From Bacillus subtilis subsp. subtilis (GTDB lineage Bacteria > Pseudomonadota > Gammaproteobacteria > Xanthomonadales > Xanthomonadaceae), in assembly GCA_021733645.1 (NCBI GenBank), contig JAHREJ010000005.1, forward strand, positions 1-64,000: 64,000 nucleotides of DNA. The letters are read 5' to 3'. A program made the position numbers and the translations under genes. Under the pieces are notes generated by a model. The model had not been told where the DNA came from, ran no database searches, and worked only from the letters and a program-made list of their open reading frames with translations. Shown in pieces: positions 56,826-64,000 of this stretch. Each line of letters opens with the position of its first letter. The stretch's first letter is position 1.

Positions 56826-57802
56826 CGGCCGGCCCCCTGCTGTGCATCGAGCAGGCGCTCGAATGCCGGACTCAGGTGTTCCTGGACACCCTCGTCAGCG
56901 TGGCTGACAAAGCGCGCGGCCAGCGCATGCGCACGCGCGAAGGCCAGGCCCTGTTCAACGCCCATCACGGTCAGCGCGGTCGCCCAGCCATCGGCCTGCA
57001 TGGCATCGTCGGCGACCACCGTCACCGCTGCCGCTGCACGGCTCACCGGTGCGCCGCTGCGCGGGTCCAGGGTGTGGCTGAACTGCGTGCCCTGCTGGGT
57101 GAAGTGGTGCCAGCGGTCGCCCGAGGTGGCCACGGCCAGGCCATCCAACGCGAGTACGCGCGGCGGCAGGGCGGTGTTGGCGGCTTCTTCCGGGCCGGCC
57201 TCGACCAGCACCCGCCACGGCTGGCCGTCGGGCTTGCGCCCGAAACCGTGCAGTTCGCCGCCCACTTCCACCAGCGCCGCAGCGATGCCTTGCTGGCGCA
57301 GCCAGCGGCTGACCTGGTCCACGCCAAACCCCTTGGCGATTGCCGACAGGTCCAGTTCGATGCCACCGGGTTGTTGCAGCTGGCCGTGTCGCCAGTGCAG
57401 GCGCTGCCAGCCGCAGCGCGCGCGGGTGGCCGCCTGCAGGGCCGGGTCGGGGATACGTTGGGCATGGGCATGCGCGCCGAATCCCCACAGCGCCACCAGC
57501 GGGCCGATGGTGGGGTCGAAGGCCCCGTCGCTGCGTGCGGCGATGGCCAGCGCGGTGTCCATCACCTGGGCGAACAGCGTGGGGAGGCGGTGCACGCTGC
57601 CGGGGGCGGCACGGTTGAAGCGCGTAATGTCACTGCCCGCTTCCCAGGTGCTCATCTGCGCCACGATGGCGTCGAGCTGGGCCTGGATGCCGGTGTGCAG
57701 CGGGTGCAGGTCACGCGTGCGCGAGACCGCCAGCTTTACCTGCCAGGTGGTGCCCATGGTGTGGCCACCAAGGTTGGCGATGTCGAATGTGGGGTCGTTC
57801 AT
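56822..57802 (-). CDS. apbE: FAD:protein FMN transferase ApbE
   Basis: 326 residues from ATG 57802. ApbE blocks: LGGHTMGTTWQVKLA, TWEAGSDITRFNRA, DGAFDPTIGPLVALWGFG, LDLSAIAKGFGVDQVSRWL, VEVGGELHGFG and a late GVSGSA-like DGLAVATSGDRWHHF. Attaches FMN through a phosphoester to Thr or Ser of periplasmic targets with the DxxTGAT-type motif. No lipobox seen. A neighbour gene (DUF2271) carries a matching motif, a probable target. Overlaps the flavoprotein gene by 4 nt. Confidence 0.94.
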   Translation of the reverse strand: MNDPTFDIANLGGHTMGTTWQVKLAVSRTRDLHPLHTGIQAQLDAIVAQMSTWEAGSDITRFNRAAPGSVHRLPTLFAQVMDTALAIAARSDGAFDPTIGPLVALWGFGAHAHAQRIPDPALQAATRARCGWQRLHWRHGQLQQPGGIELDLSAIAKGFGVDQVSRWLRQQGIAAALVEVGGELHGFGRKPDGQPWRVLVEAGPEEAANTALPPRVLALDGLAVATSGDRWHHFTQQGTQFSHTLDPRSGAPVSRAAAAVTVVADDAMQADGWATALTVMGVEQGLAFARAHALAARFVSHADEGVQEHLSPAFERLLDAQQGAGR

Positions 57803-57933
57803 GGGCTGGGCAGGGTGGGCGTGCGCGGCCCGCGCCCTTGTCAATCCTGGTGAAAGCCCCCTCCGTGCTGAAGGGGGCGCGCCAACAGCGCGGGGATACG
57901 CGGAAATGCGTGGGCAACAACCGCCAAGGGCGG

Positions 57934-58740
57934 TTACTGCGGCAGCACTTCCAGGGTGGCGACGTAGCTCAGGCGACGGATCTTGGCCTGCTTGAGCGAG
58001 GTCTTCTTGTCTTCGCTGCCGGTTTCCAGCCAGTACATGCCGGCCTCGGGCCAGGTGACGGTGAACTCGCCCTTCTTGTCGGTGGTGATCTTGATCTCGT
58101 CCTGGGCATTGCGATAACGCGTCCCGCCGCGGGTGATCTCAAAGGCCAGGCCGGCGCGCGGCTTGCCATCCACCAGTACGCGGAAGCTGGCCGCTTCACC
58201 GGCCACCAGGTCGTTGGGATGGCCCAGGGCCACCATTTCGATACCCTGCCTGGTGGGCTTCAGTGCGGTGTCGTTGGGGGTACCGTTGGTGACGAAGGTT
58301 TCCACGCGGCCCACCGACTGGGACACCTGCAGCTTCTTGGCCTTCTTCGGCACTTCGGTGGCGAAGGTGGCCGGGGTGCCGCGCCAGCGCTTGGGCTTGC
58401 CGTCTTCTTCCCAGCTGGCCGACAGCCCGTTGTTGACGGTGGCCAGGCGGTAGGTGCCCTGCTGGGTGAGTTCCACATCGAACACGCTGCGGAACTTGCC
58501 GGTCGCCGCATTCTGCGGCTGCACGATCGTGCCGTCCGGTGCGGTGATGATCAGGGTGTCCAGGCGCAGCGGCACGTGGTTGAAGTAGAACAGGTCATTG
58601 GATACGGCCGCATCGACGGTGATCCACGGCTTCTCGCCGGCGATGACGGTCTGCGAAGGCTGCAGCCAGGCCTTGTGGGCCAGCGCGGAGAACGGAAGTG
58701 CGGCGGCCAGGGCGGCGGCTAGGACGAGCGAGCGCTTCAT
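57934..58740 (-). CDS. DUF4198 periplasmic protein
   Basis: 268 residues from ATG 58740 with GGAG upstream; ATG 58752 is less good. Signal peptide ([22 protein letters not shown]) and the family start [28 protein letters not shown], then a beta-sandwich with [18 protein letters not shown] and [19 protein letters not shown]. Proteins of this family are carbohydrate-binding-like or metal-related and often co-occur with TonB receptors. Sits between DUF2271 and apbE. Confidence 0.88.
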   Translation of the reverse strand: MKRSLVLAAALAAALPFSALAHKAWLQPSQTVIAGEKPWITVDAAVSNDLFYFNHVPLRLDTLIITAPDGTIVQPQNAATGKFRSVFDVELTQQGTYRLATVNNGLSASWEEDGKPKRWRGTPATFATEVPKKAKKLQVSQSVGRVETFVTNGTPNDTALKPTRQGIEMVALGHPNDLVAGEAASFRVLVDGKPRAGLAFEITRGGTRYRNAQDEIKITTDKKGEFTVTWPEAGMYWLETGSEDKKTSLKQAKIRRLSYVATLEVLPQ

Positions 58741-58796
58741 CAACAACTCCATGTAGTCACAACGGGGGACGCCCGCCGCCGAGGGCGGGCGATGGG

Positions 58797-59315
58797 TCAG
58801 GGCTTGGCGGTCAGGGTAACCAGGCCGAGTTCGGTGGCACCTTGGGCCTTGCCATTCTGGGCGGTGGTCACCGGCCAGGTGAAGGGAATCTTGAGCAGTT
58901 CACGGCCGCCGACTTCGCGCACCGCTTCCACCACCAGGGTGTAGTTGCCCGGCGCCAACGCCTTCAGCGCAGGCTGCTTGTCGTTGAACGACAGGGCCTG
59001 CTTGCCGGCCGGGCGGGTGGGGCCGGTGATGCCGTCCACGGGCACGTCCAGGGTGCGGCCGCTCTTGCGCCACCACTGGCGCAGGTCGGGCAGCCACTTG
59101 GTGCCATGACCTTCACTGTTGCCGGTCTGCTGGTACCAGACCGAAAGGTTGGCGGCCACTTTCTGGTCGGCCCCTTCCAGCCACACCGCCACGTAGGGGC
59201 GGTGGTACTCGGCGACGGTGAGCTTGGGCACCTCGACGTTGATGTCCAGGGTGGCCGCGTAGGCGGGGCTGGTGGCCAGCAGGCCGCTCAGGGCGATGGT
59301 CAGGGTGACGCGCAT
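58797..59315 (-). CDS. DUF2271 periplasmic protein, probable flavinylation target
   Basis: 172 residues with a signal peptide ending SPAYA-AT. Family blocks: [40 protein letters not shown] and [20 protein letters not shown]. The stretch D94-G-I-T97-G98-P99-T100 follows the DxxTGxT pattern at which ApbE attaches FMN, with Pro in place of the usual Ala. With apbE two genes away it is a likely covalent flavoprotein, relaying electrons in the periplasm. Assignment as target is inference. Confidence 0.85.
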   Translation of the reverse strand: MRVTLTIALSGLLATSPAYAATLDINVEVPKLTVAEYHRPYVAVWLEGADQKVAANLSVWYQQTGNSEGHGTKWLPDLRQWWRKSGRTLDVPVDGITGPTRPAGKQALSFNDKQPALKALAPGNYTLVVEAVREVGGRELLKIPFTWPVTTAQNGKAQGATELGLVTLTAKP

Positions 59316-59337
59316 GGTGCGGCTCCGTGGGGGCAGG

Positions 59338-59973
59338 TCAATGGATGAGGAGGAGGGCGATGAGCAGGGGGATCATCAGGCCAAGGCCGACCAGCGGCCA
59401 GGTCAGGCGCCGCTGGCGGGCATGCAGGTGCAGCAGGAACAGGCCGGTGATGCAGAACACCAGGCAGGCCACGGCGAACACGTCCAGGAACCAGCCCCAG
59501 GCGGGGCCGGCGTTGCGGCCTTTGTGCAGGTCGTTGAAGTAGGACACCCAGCCGCGGGTGGTGGCTTCGTATTCCACCGCACCGGTCCCGCGGTCGATGC
59601 TGAGCCAGGCGTCGCCGCCGGGACTGGGCATGGACAGGTAGATTTCGCCATCTGACCACTCGGCCGGGCGGCCCCCGATGGAAATGGCCAACTGCTGGTC
59701 GAGCCAGCGTGCGGCGGTGCCGGGAAGGGGAGCGTTGCCGTCGGCGCGGTCGCCCAGCTTGGCCAGCAGGTCGGCGGGCAGTTCGAGCTGGCGGTTGACC
59801 ACCTGGGGGGTGGCTTCGATCTTGGTGGCGTGGTTGAGGGTGATGCCGGTGGCGGCGAACAGGAGCATGCCGATCAGGCACACGGCCGAACTGATCCAGT
59901 GCCACTGGTGCAGGGTACGCAGCCAGAAGCCGCGGCTTTGTTGTTGCTGCACGCTGGAGGGGGGAGTGGGCAC
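59338..59973 (-). CDS. Small PepSY-associated membrane protein of the iron cluster
   Basis: 211 residues from GTG 59973; GTG 59991 and 59952 are possible. Typical features: [34 protein letters not shown] with the conserved His residues in the first helix, a periplasmic loop, and [32 protein letters not shown] in the third. Membrane electron carrier type, here short compared with the PepSY protein at 5 kb. A Fur-box-like site lies at 60010-60031, just upstream, so it probably starts the iron-regulated unit. Confidence 0.85.
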   Translation of the reverse strand: MPTPPSSVQQQQSRGFWLRTLHQWHWISSAVCLIGMLLFAATGITLNHATKIEATPQVVNRQLELPADLLAKLGDRADGNAPLPGTAARWLDQQLAISIGGRPAEWSDGEIYLSMPSPGGDAWLSIDRGTGAVEYEATTRGWVSYFNDLHKGRNAGPAWGWFLDVFAVACLVFCITGLFLLHLHARQRRLTWPLVGLGLMIPLLIALLLIH

Positions 59974-60009
59974 GTTCGGAAGTTCAGGCACTGAATGACG
60001 AATTACACC

Positions 60010-60031
60010 ATTGATGAGAATGGTTCGCAAT
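60010..60031 (-). promoter_or_regulatory. Fur box upstream of the PepSY-DUF2271-DUF4198-apbE operon
   Basis: On the minus strand TTGCGAACCATTCTCATCAA, a good match to the GCAAAT(G)ATTCTCATT-type Fur box used in xanthomonads and enterics. It lies about 40 nt upstream of the PepSY start. Confidence 0.75.
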
Positions 60032-60093
60032 TTGTGGCGTAGGTTGGGCCAACGCTCAACGCGGAGCGGCGCTGTGGTCTGTCGATGCGGGAG

Positions 60094-60189
60094 GGCGGGT
60101 ATGGGTTCACGGGACACGCCGTGAATACGTCCTTGTAGGCTCCGCCACCGCATCCATGCGGTGGAGGGTCCCGTGAACCCATTCCCGCC
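60094..60189. repeat. Long inverted repeat with internal palindrome
   Basis: Arms GGCGGGTATGGGTTCACGGG... and its complement at 60094-60115 and 60168-60189 (22 nt, one mismatch, 15 nt perfect: 60101-60115 and 60168-60182), enclosing a hairpin CCACCGCAT-CC-ATGCGGTGG at 60145-60164. A composite repeat or small non-autonomous mobile element in the spacer between the receptor and the PepSY gene. Confidence 0.7.
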
Positions 60190-60252
60190 GTCCCGTGGAC
60201 ACAGGGTCGGTGCGCATGGGAAGAGCGGGCAGTTGGCCGTTGGGTTGGTGAG

Positions 60253-60316
60253 GGCTGCCGAGCGTGGCTCGGCACTACCGAAGCGGCTCTGGTAGAGCCG
60301 AGCCATGCTCGGCTGC
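60253..60316. repeat. Head-to-head pair of SMAG (GTAG) elements
   Basis: First copy (60253-60278, minus) GTAGTGCCGAGCCACGCTCGG; second (60291-60316, plus) GGTAGAGCCGAGCCATGCTCGG. The two heads face each other in the spacer downstream of the TonB receptor gene. Confidence 0.75.
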
Positions 60317-60349
60317 TCTTGCTCTTGCTCTTGCTCTTGCCCTTGCTCC
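60314..60349. repeat. Hexanucleotide tandem repeat (TGCTCT)
   Basis: Four perfect TGCTCT units and two near copies (TGCCCT, TGCTCC). It begins at the end of a SMAG copy, about 65 nt downstream of the TonB receptor stop. Copy number could vary by slippage. Confidence 0.7.
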
Positions 60350-60415
60350 CTGCCCTTGACTGCGCCGGGGCCACCGACCCAACCCGGAAACCCGCCAGCC
60401 CCGACGCTGTACCCC

Positions 60416-62848
60416 TCAGAACTTCGCGTTCAACGAAATCCAGTAGCTGCGGCGCTGGTCCTTGGTTGCGTAATCGTCCACGCAGTTGTATTCGCTGTCG
60501 CTGATCAACACGCACGACTGCGACACGAAGTCCTTGTCGAACAGGTTGTTGACCCGCGCATTGAGCGTCAGCCACGGATTGATGTTCCAGCTGCCGCCCA
60601 GGTGGAAGAGGGTGTAATCCTCGTAGTAGCGCACCTGCGAGGTGCTCACCCCGCCCACGTTGCCCACCAGCGTGTCGCGGTAACGGTCGTAGCGGCCCTC
60701 GCCGATCAGCGACAGGCTGAACGCATCGTTGAGCTGCCAGTTCAGGCTGGCATTGGCCATGTGCTTGGCCGGCGTCGTCGTGCCACCGACCGGCTTGCCC
60801 TTGTCCACGCCACTGGTCTGCTCGGACTTGGTATAGGTGTAGTTGCCGCGCAGCTGCAGGTTGTCCAGCAGGTCCACGTACGCGGCCGCTTCAACACCGC
60901 GCGTTTCGGCCTTGTCGATGTTCACGCTCTGGCTGAAGGTGCTGTAGCCCAGCGCCGCCCAGCCCGGGCCTACGTCCACGCAGTACCCGCTGCCGGCCGG
61001 GGCCACTTCGCAGTTCGGGAACGTGCCGCCGCTGGCGATCTTGTCGTCGAACTTGTTGAGGAAGCCGGTGACGTTGAAGCCCCAGTCGCTGCCCTCGTAG
61101 TACGCGGCCACTTCATAGTTGGTGCTGGTTTCCGGCTGCAGGTTCGGCGAGCCCACCAGCGGCAGCACGCCCTGGCCACCGAAGCCGGTCACGCCCGGGA
61201 ACAGCTGGTCCGGGCGCGGGGTCTTGTAGCCGGTGCTCACGCCGCCCTTGAACGTCCACGCATCACTGGCGTTCCACACCAGGTAACCGCGCGGGCTGAC
61301 ATGGCTGCCGAAGATGTTGTGGTCGTCGTAGCGCACGCCCACCGTGGCGGTGAGCGTGTCGGTCAGCGACCAGTTGTCTTCGGCGAACACCGACCACATC
61401 CGGTGCTGCTGCTTGACGTTGTCACGGTAACCGGCGCCGTCCATGCCGAACACACCGTCGACCATGTCGGTGTCGTTGTACTGGCCGCCCACGGTCAGCT
61501 TGTGCGCGCCGAAGGTCATGTCCAGCATCGTGTCCAGTACGTAGCCTTCCAGCTCCATGGTGCGCAGCGGACGCGGCAGGAAGGCCTGCAGGCGCGCCTG
61601 TTCGCTGGCATTGAGCGCGCTCAGTGCGTTGCCGCGACCGGCCGCGCAGTGGGCCGCCGCGCCGGTACGCGCGCAGACATCGTTCCACAGCGTCTGCAGG
61701 TCCGCGCGCTCGTCCAGGGTCAGCGGCAGCGAGCGGCCCAGGTTGTTGCTGGTGGTGTGGGTCAGCGTGGTCTGCCAGGTGCCGAAGCTGTAGCGGCCCT
61801 GGTGGCTCAACGCCAGCTGGTCGCGCTCGTAGCGCTGGTAGGCGGTGTAGCCCACGCGCGGCTGTACCACGCGGCGGCTGACCGTGCCGCTGCCGTTGGG
61901 GTTGGGGATGGTGGCGGTGCCCACGCGCCACAGGCTGGCGGCGCTGTCCAGGGTGCCGGTCTGGCCCTCGCTGTTGTCGTACTTCTGGCGCGACACGTCG
62001 TAGTCCAGCGACAGATCGTGGTCGTCGTTGAGGGTCCAGTTGAGGCGCACGCCGGTGTTCCAGTTGGTATTGGCCACCGCCTTGCCGCCACCGCCGAAGC
62101 CGATGCTGCGCGACCACAGCGTGCCGTCGGGCAGCGGCAGGTCATCCCATTCCGGGTTGGACGCCTTGGCGTCGTAGTAACTGCCACGTACCGCCAGGCC
62201 CAGGCGGTCCTTGACCAATGGGCCGGTCAGGTACACATCGGTGGTGCGCGCATCGCCGAACTGGTCGTCCTGCTGCACGGTGAAGCCCTGGGTAACCGAG
62301 CCGTGCCAGCTGTCCTGGTTGCGCCGGGTGATGATGTTGATCACCCCGCCCATCGCGTCCGAGCCGTACAGGGTGGACATCGGGCCGCGCACCACCTCGA
62401 TGCGTTCGATCGCATCCAGCGGCGGCAGGTAGGCGAACTGGCCGCCCCCGAAGTTGTTCGGGTACAGCTGGCCCACGTTGCTCTGGCGGCGGCCGTCGAT
62501 CAGCACCAGGGTGTATTCGGACGGCATGCCGCGCATGGAGATGGTGGCGCGGCCGTTTTTGTCGGTGGTTTCCATGCCCACGTCGATGCCTTCCACGTCG
62601 CGCAGCGCATCCACCAGGCTGGTGTAGGGGCGCTTGCTCAGTTCTTCGCGGCTGACCACGCTGATGCTGGCCGGGGCATCGGTGATCTTCTGCTCGAAGC
62701 CGGCGGCGGTGACCACCACCTTGTCCAGCGTGGTGGGCGTGCCGGCGGCGGCACCGTTGGCAAAGGCCGGGGCGCTGATCGCGCCGAGCAGGGCGATGCT
62801 CAACGAGCAACGGGACAGGGACGTGCGACGACGCTGGCGCTGGGCCAT
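60416..62848 (-). CDS. TonB-dependent siderophore/metal receptor
   Basis: 810 residues. Signal peptide (about 1-30, [13 protein letters not shown]), TonB-box region TLDKVVVTA (about 40-48), plug domain to about 170 ([73 protein letters not shown]), then 22-stranded barrel ending in an aromatic LNAKF. Extra cysteines in an extracellular loop (residues about 400-415). Takes up ferric siderophore or similar with TonB energy. Sits with PepSY, ApbE and reductase genes, so uptake of iron followed by reduction is likely; ligand unknown. Confidence 0.94.
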   Translation of the reverse strand: MAQRQRRRTSLSRCSLSIALLGAISAPAFANGAAAGTPTTLDKVVVTAAGFEQKITDAPASISVVSREELSKRPYTSLVDALRDVEGIDVGMETTDKNGRATISMRGMPSEYTLVLIDGRRQSNVGQLYPNNFGGGQFAYLPPLDAIERIEVVRGPMSTLYGSDAMGGVINIITRRNQDSWHGSVTQGFTVQQDDQFGDARTTDVYLTGPLVKDRLGLAVRGSYYDAKASNPEWDDLPLPDGTLWSRSIGFGGGGKAVANTNWNTGVRLNWTLNDDHDLSLDYDVSRQKYDNSEGQTGTLDSAASLWRVGTATIPNPNGSGTVSRRVVQPRVGYTAYQRYERDQLALSHQGRYSFGTWQTTLTHTTSNNLGRSLPLTLDERADLQTLWNDVCARTGAAAHCAAGRGNALSALNASEQARLQAFLPRPLRTMELEGYVLDTMLDMTFGAHKLTVGGQYNDTDMVDGVFGMDGAGYRDNVKQQHRMWSVFAEDNWSLTDTLTATVGVRYDDHNIFGSHVSPRGYLVWNASDAWTFKGGVSTGYKTPRPDQLFPGVTGFGGQGVLPLVGSPNLQPETSTNYEVAAYYEGSDWGFNVTGFLNKFDDKIASGGTFPNCEVAPAGSGYCVDVGPGWAALGYSTFSQSVNIDKAETRGVEAAAYVDLLDNLQLRGNYTYTKSEQTSGVDKGKPVGGTTTPAKHMANASLNWQLNDAFSLSLIGEGRYDRYRDTLVGNVGGVSTSQVRYYEDYTLFHLGGSWNINPWLTLNARVNNLFDKDFVSQSCVLISDSEYNCVDDYATKDQRRSYWISLNAKF

Positions 62849-62999
62849 GACAATAACCTCGAAGGAAAGCAGATGGGCGCGTACCGACGCGGCCAGCAGG
62901 CCGCGACGCGCGCAAACGATCAGGGAACGGCCCGCAGGGCGGGCAGGCAGGCGGTGATCGGCAGCCGCGGCGGGATGGCGCCGACGGGAATGCCCGGGA

Positions 63000-63392
63000 T
63001 CAGCCCTGCGGGGGGGCCTGGCCGCGCTGGACGCGCAGCCCCGGGGCGGCCGGCAACGGCGTGGCCGGTGCCGAACCGATGGCCGGGGAGACCTGCGGGG
63101 GTATCGCCACCAGGGTGGCCATCAGCGCATCGAGCGCGCCCAGTGGTTCAAGGCGCGGCGGCAGGGGTACGTCGGCGGTACGCGCGCTGGCCATACGGCG
63201 CGGCTTGCCCGGTGGGTCTTCCTGCGGGGCGGTGTCACCGCCACCGGCCGGGCGCTCGTCGATGGGCAGCTGCAGCACCTGCGAGGCGCTGCCGGGTACC
63301 GCCTGTTCCAGCACCGGCAAGGTGGCAAACAGCATTGCCAACAACGCCAGCCAGGCCAGCACGCTGGCCAACGCCGGACGCTGCCCGCGCAT
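63000..63392 (-). CDS. Unknown small membrane-anchored, proline-rich protein
   Basis: 130 residues from ATG 63392. One N-terminal hydrophobic helix (ALASVLAWLALLAMLFATL) followed by a long Pro/Ala/Gly-rich region, so it is anchored and extended into the periplasm. No family recognised. It lies 151 nt ahead of the TonB receptor on the same strand and about 145 nt after a Fur-box-like site, so it is probably iron-regulated with the receptor. Confidence 0.55.
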   Translation of the reverse strand: MRGQRPALASVLAWLALLAMLFATLPVLEQAVPGSASQVLQLPIDERPAGGGDTAPQEDPPGKPRRMASARTADVPLPPRLEPLGALDALMATLVAIPPQVSPAIGSAPATPLPAAPGLRVQRGQAPPQG

Positions 63393-63536
63393 GGCGGGGG
63401 CGAAGCTGCGGTGGCGGTGCGGGTGGCGCAAGCGGGACTTCCTGCTTTGGGCGATCGACGAAGGCAGGGACGCATGTCCCCGGCCACGCGGGACAGCGCG
63501 TGGCGCGGCGGATTGTAGTGAGATACGTTCGCGGGC

Positions 63537-63558
63537 GCAAATAGGAATGATTTGCGAA
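63537..63558 (-). promoter_or_regulatory. Fur box upstream of the receptor unit
   Basis: On the minus strand TTCGCAAATCATTCCTATTT, close to the Fur consensus GCAAATCATTCTCATT, with an inverted GCAAAT/ATTTGC at its heart. It lies between the Sel1 gene and the small anchored protein gene. Confidence 0.75.
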
Positions 63559-63574
63559 TAGCGCGGTCGACGAT

Positions 63575-64000
63575 TCAGCGCGTCGACGGGGGGCCAGCCA
63601 GAGCCCGGATCTGCCGGTGCGGCGAGGTCGCCAGGCCCGGGCCGATATGTGCCAGAAATGACGGGCTGCCGTGCGCCAGCGCGCGCTGCAGCCACGCGGC
63701 GGCGGCATCGACCTGCCCGGCGGCCAGCAGCACCGAGGCATGGCTGGCCTGGCCCCGGAAGTCGCCGGCTTCGGCCGAGCGCAGGTACCAGGCCGGCGCG
63801 GCGGCCGGATCGGCGGGCACGCCCACGCCGTCTTCCAGGCAGCGGCCCACCAGGTTCATCGACTTGGCATGGCCGGCACGCGCGGCCTGCAGGTACAGCG
63901 CGAATGCGGCGGCCTCGTCGCGCGGCACGCCGCGGCCGGTGCCCAGCAGATTGGCCAGGTTGTACAGGCCCCAGTCCAGCCCATGATCGGCGGCCCTGCG
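63575..64000 (-). CDS. Sel1-repeat protein (3' part)
   Basis: Open at the 5' end, which lies beyond the window; 141 residues are visible. Sel1-type helical repeats: GLYNLANLLGTGRGVPRDEAAA, AGHAKSMNLVGRCLEDGVG, AGDFRGQASHASVLLAAGQV. Such repeats mediate protein-protein contacts. In pseudomonads a protein of this kind lies beside the piuA/piuC iron-uptake genes, which fits its place next to a Fur-boxed TonB receptor here; that parallel is from memory. Confidence 0.8.
   Translation of the reverse strand, partial: RRAADHGLDWGLYNLANLLGTGRGVPRDEAAAFALYLQAARAGHAKSMNLVGRCLEDGVGVPADPAAAPAWYLRSAEAGDFRGQASHASVLLAAGQVDAAAAWLQRALAHGSPSFLAHIGPGLATSPHRQIRALAGPPSTR

Noticed and set aside
59690-59720. DRGTGAV in the small PepSY protein as a flavinylation site
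   Set aside because: It lacks the final Thr/Ser acceptor of the ApbE motif and is the normal PepSY strand pattern.
60305-63544. Very long open frame (about 1079 codons) on the plus strand over the TonB receptor
   Set aside because: It is antisense to a receptor with full plug and barrel motifs; its translation is low-complexity (Val/Ala/His/Arg rich) as expected from high-GC reverse frames.

Overview
The window is about 67% GC and looks like the chromosome of a Stenotrophomonas or close Xanthomonadaceae relative. Evidence: the uninterrupted run kdsD-kdsC-lptCAB-rpoN-hpf-ptsN-hprK-rapZ-EIIA(Man)-HPr-EI; the pilT-pilU pair next to proC and yggS; the order yqgE-ruvX-pyrB; amgK-murU; and repeated palindromes headed by GTAG that match the SMAG (REP) family of S. 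maltophilia. I saw no tRNA, rRNA, CRISPR array, insertion sequence or prophage. All calls come from reading the sequence; no database search was run.

Layout. 1-6.7 kb: a secreted NucA/NucB-type nuclease with a downstream partner gene cut by the window edge, then a dehydrogenase, a LysR regulator, a PepSY membrane protein and a GFA-family enzyme. 6.8-9.7 kb: a DUF4105 membrane protein overlapping a lipoprotein alpha/beta hydrolase. 9.8-13.4 kb: two divergent regulator/target pairs, SoxR with an MFS exporter (SoxR box between them) and a LysR regulator with a degenerate SDR. 13.5-18.7 kb: proC, yggS, pilT, pilU, a membrane protein and a NYN/PIN-like protein. 18.8-26.6 kb: mostly metabolic and repair genes, including yqgE-ruvX-pyrB. 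26.6-38.3 kb: mgtE, then the long minus-strand cell-envelope and phosphotransfer run. 38.4-40.3 kb: ibaG, murA and a small membrane-anchored EF-hand protein. 40.4-47.9 kb: two tandem DUF3108 proteins, purN/purM, and a DUF2066-PerM-Hda operon. 48-51.7 kb: MurU/AmgK cell-wall recycling and an M20 peptidase. 51.7-55.1 kb: a ComEA-like protein, a GGA-rich structured RNA, two L,D-transpeptidases and a HutD protein. 55.2-64 kb: an iron-linked block with a TonB-dependent receptor, PepSY protein, DUF2271, DUF4198, ApbE and a flavoprotein reductase, with two Fur-box-like sites.

How genes work together. EI, HPr and the Man-type EIIA have no sugar permease in the window and sit with HprK, RapZ, EIIA-Ntr and sigma-54, as expected of a regulatory rather than transport phosphorelay. 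The same block carries KDO synthesis (kdsD, kdsC) and LPS export (lptC, lptA, lptB), with murA divergently transcribed. The block at the right end looks like outer-membrane iron uptake coupled to a covalently flavinylated periplasmic electron-transfer chain.

The most interesting signal is not a protein. Between the ComEA-like gene and the first L,D-transpeptidase lies about 300 nt holding 19 GGA triplets on the plus strand against 2 on the minus strand. Many sit in loops of small hairpins (AGGAT, AGGAC, AGGGA), and the stretch ends in a strong rho-independent terminator that itself shows AGGAT in its apical loop. This is the architecture of CsrB/RsmB-type RNAs that sequester CsrA/RsmA.
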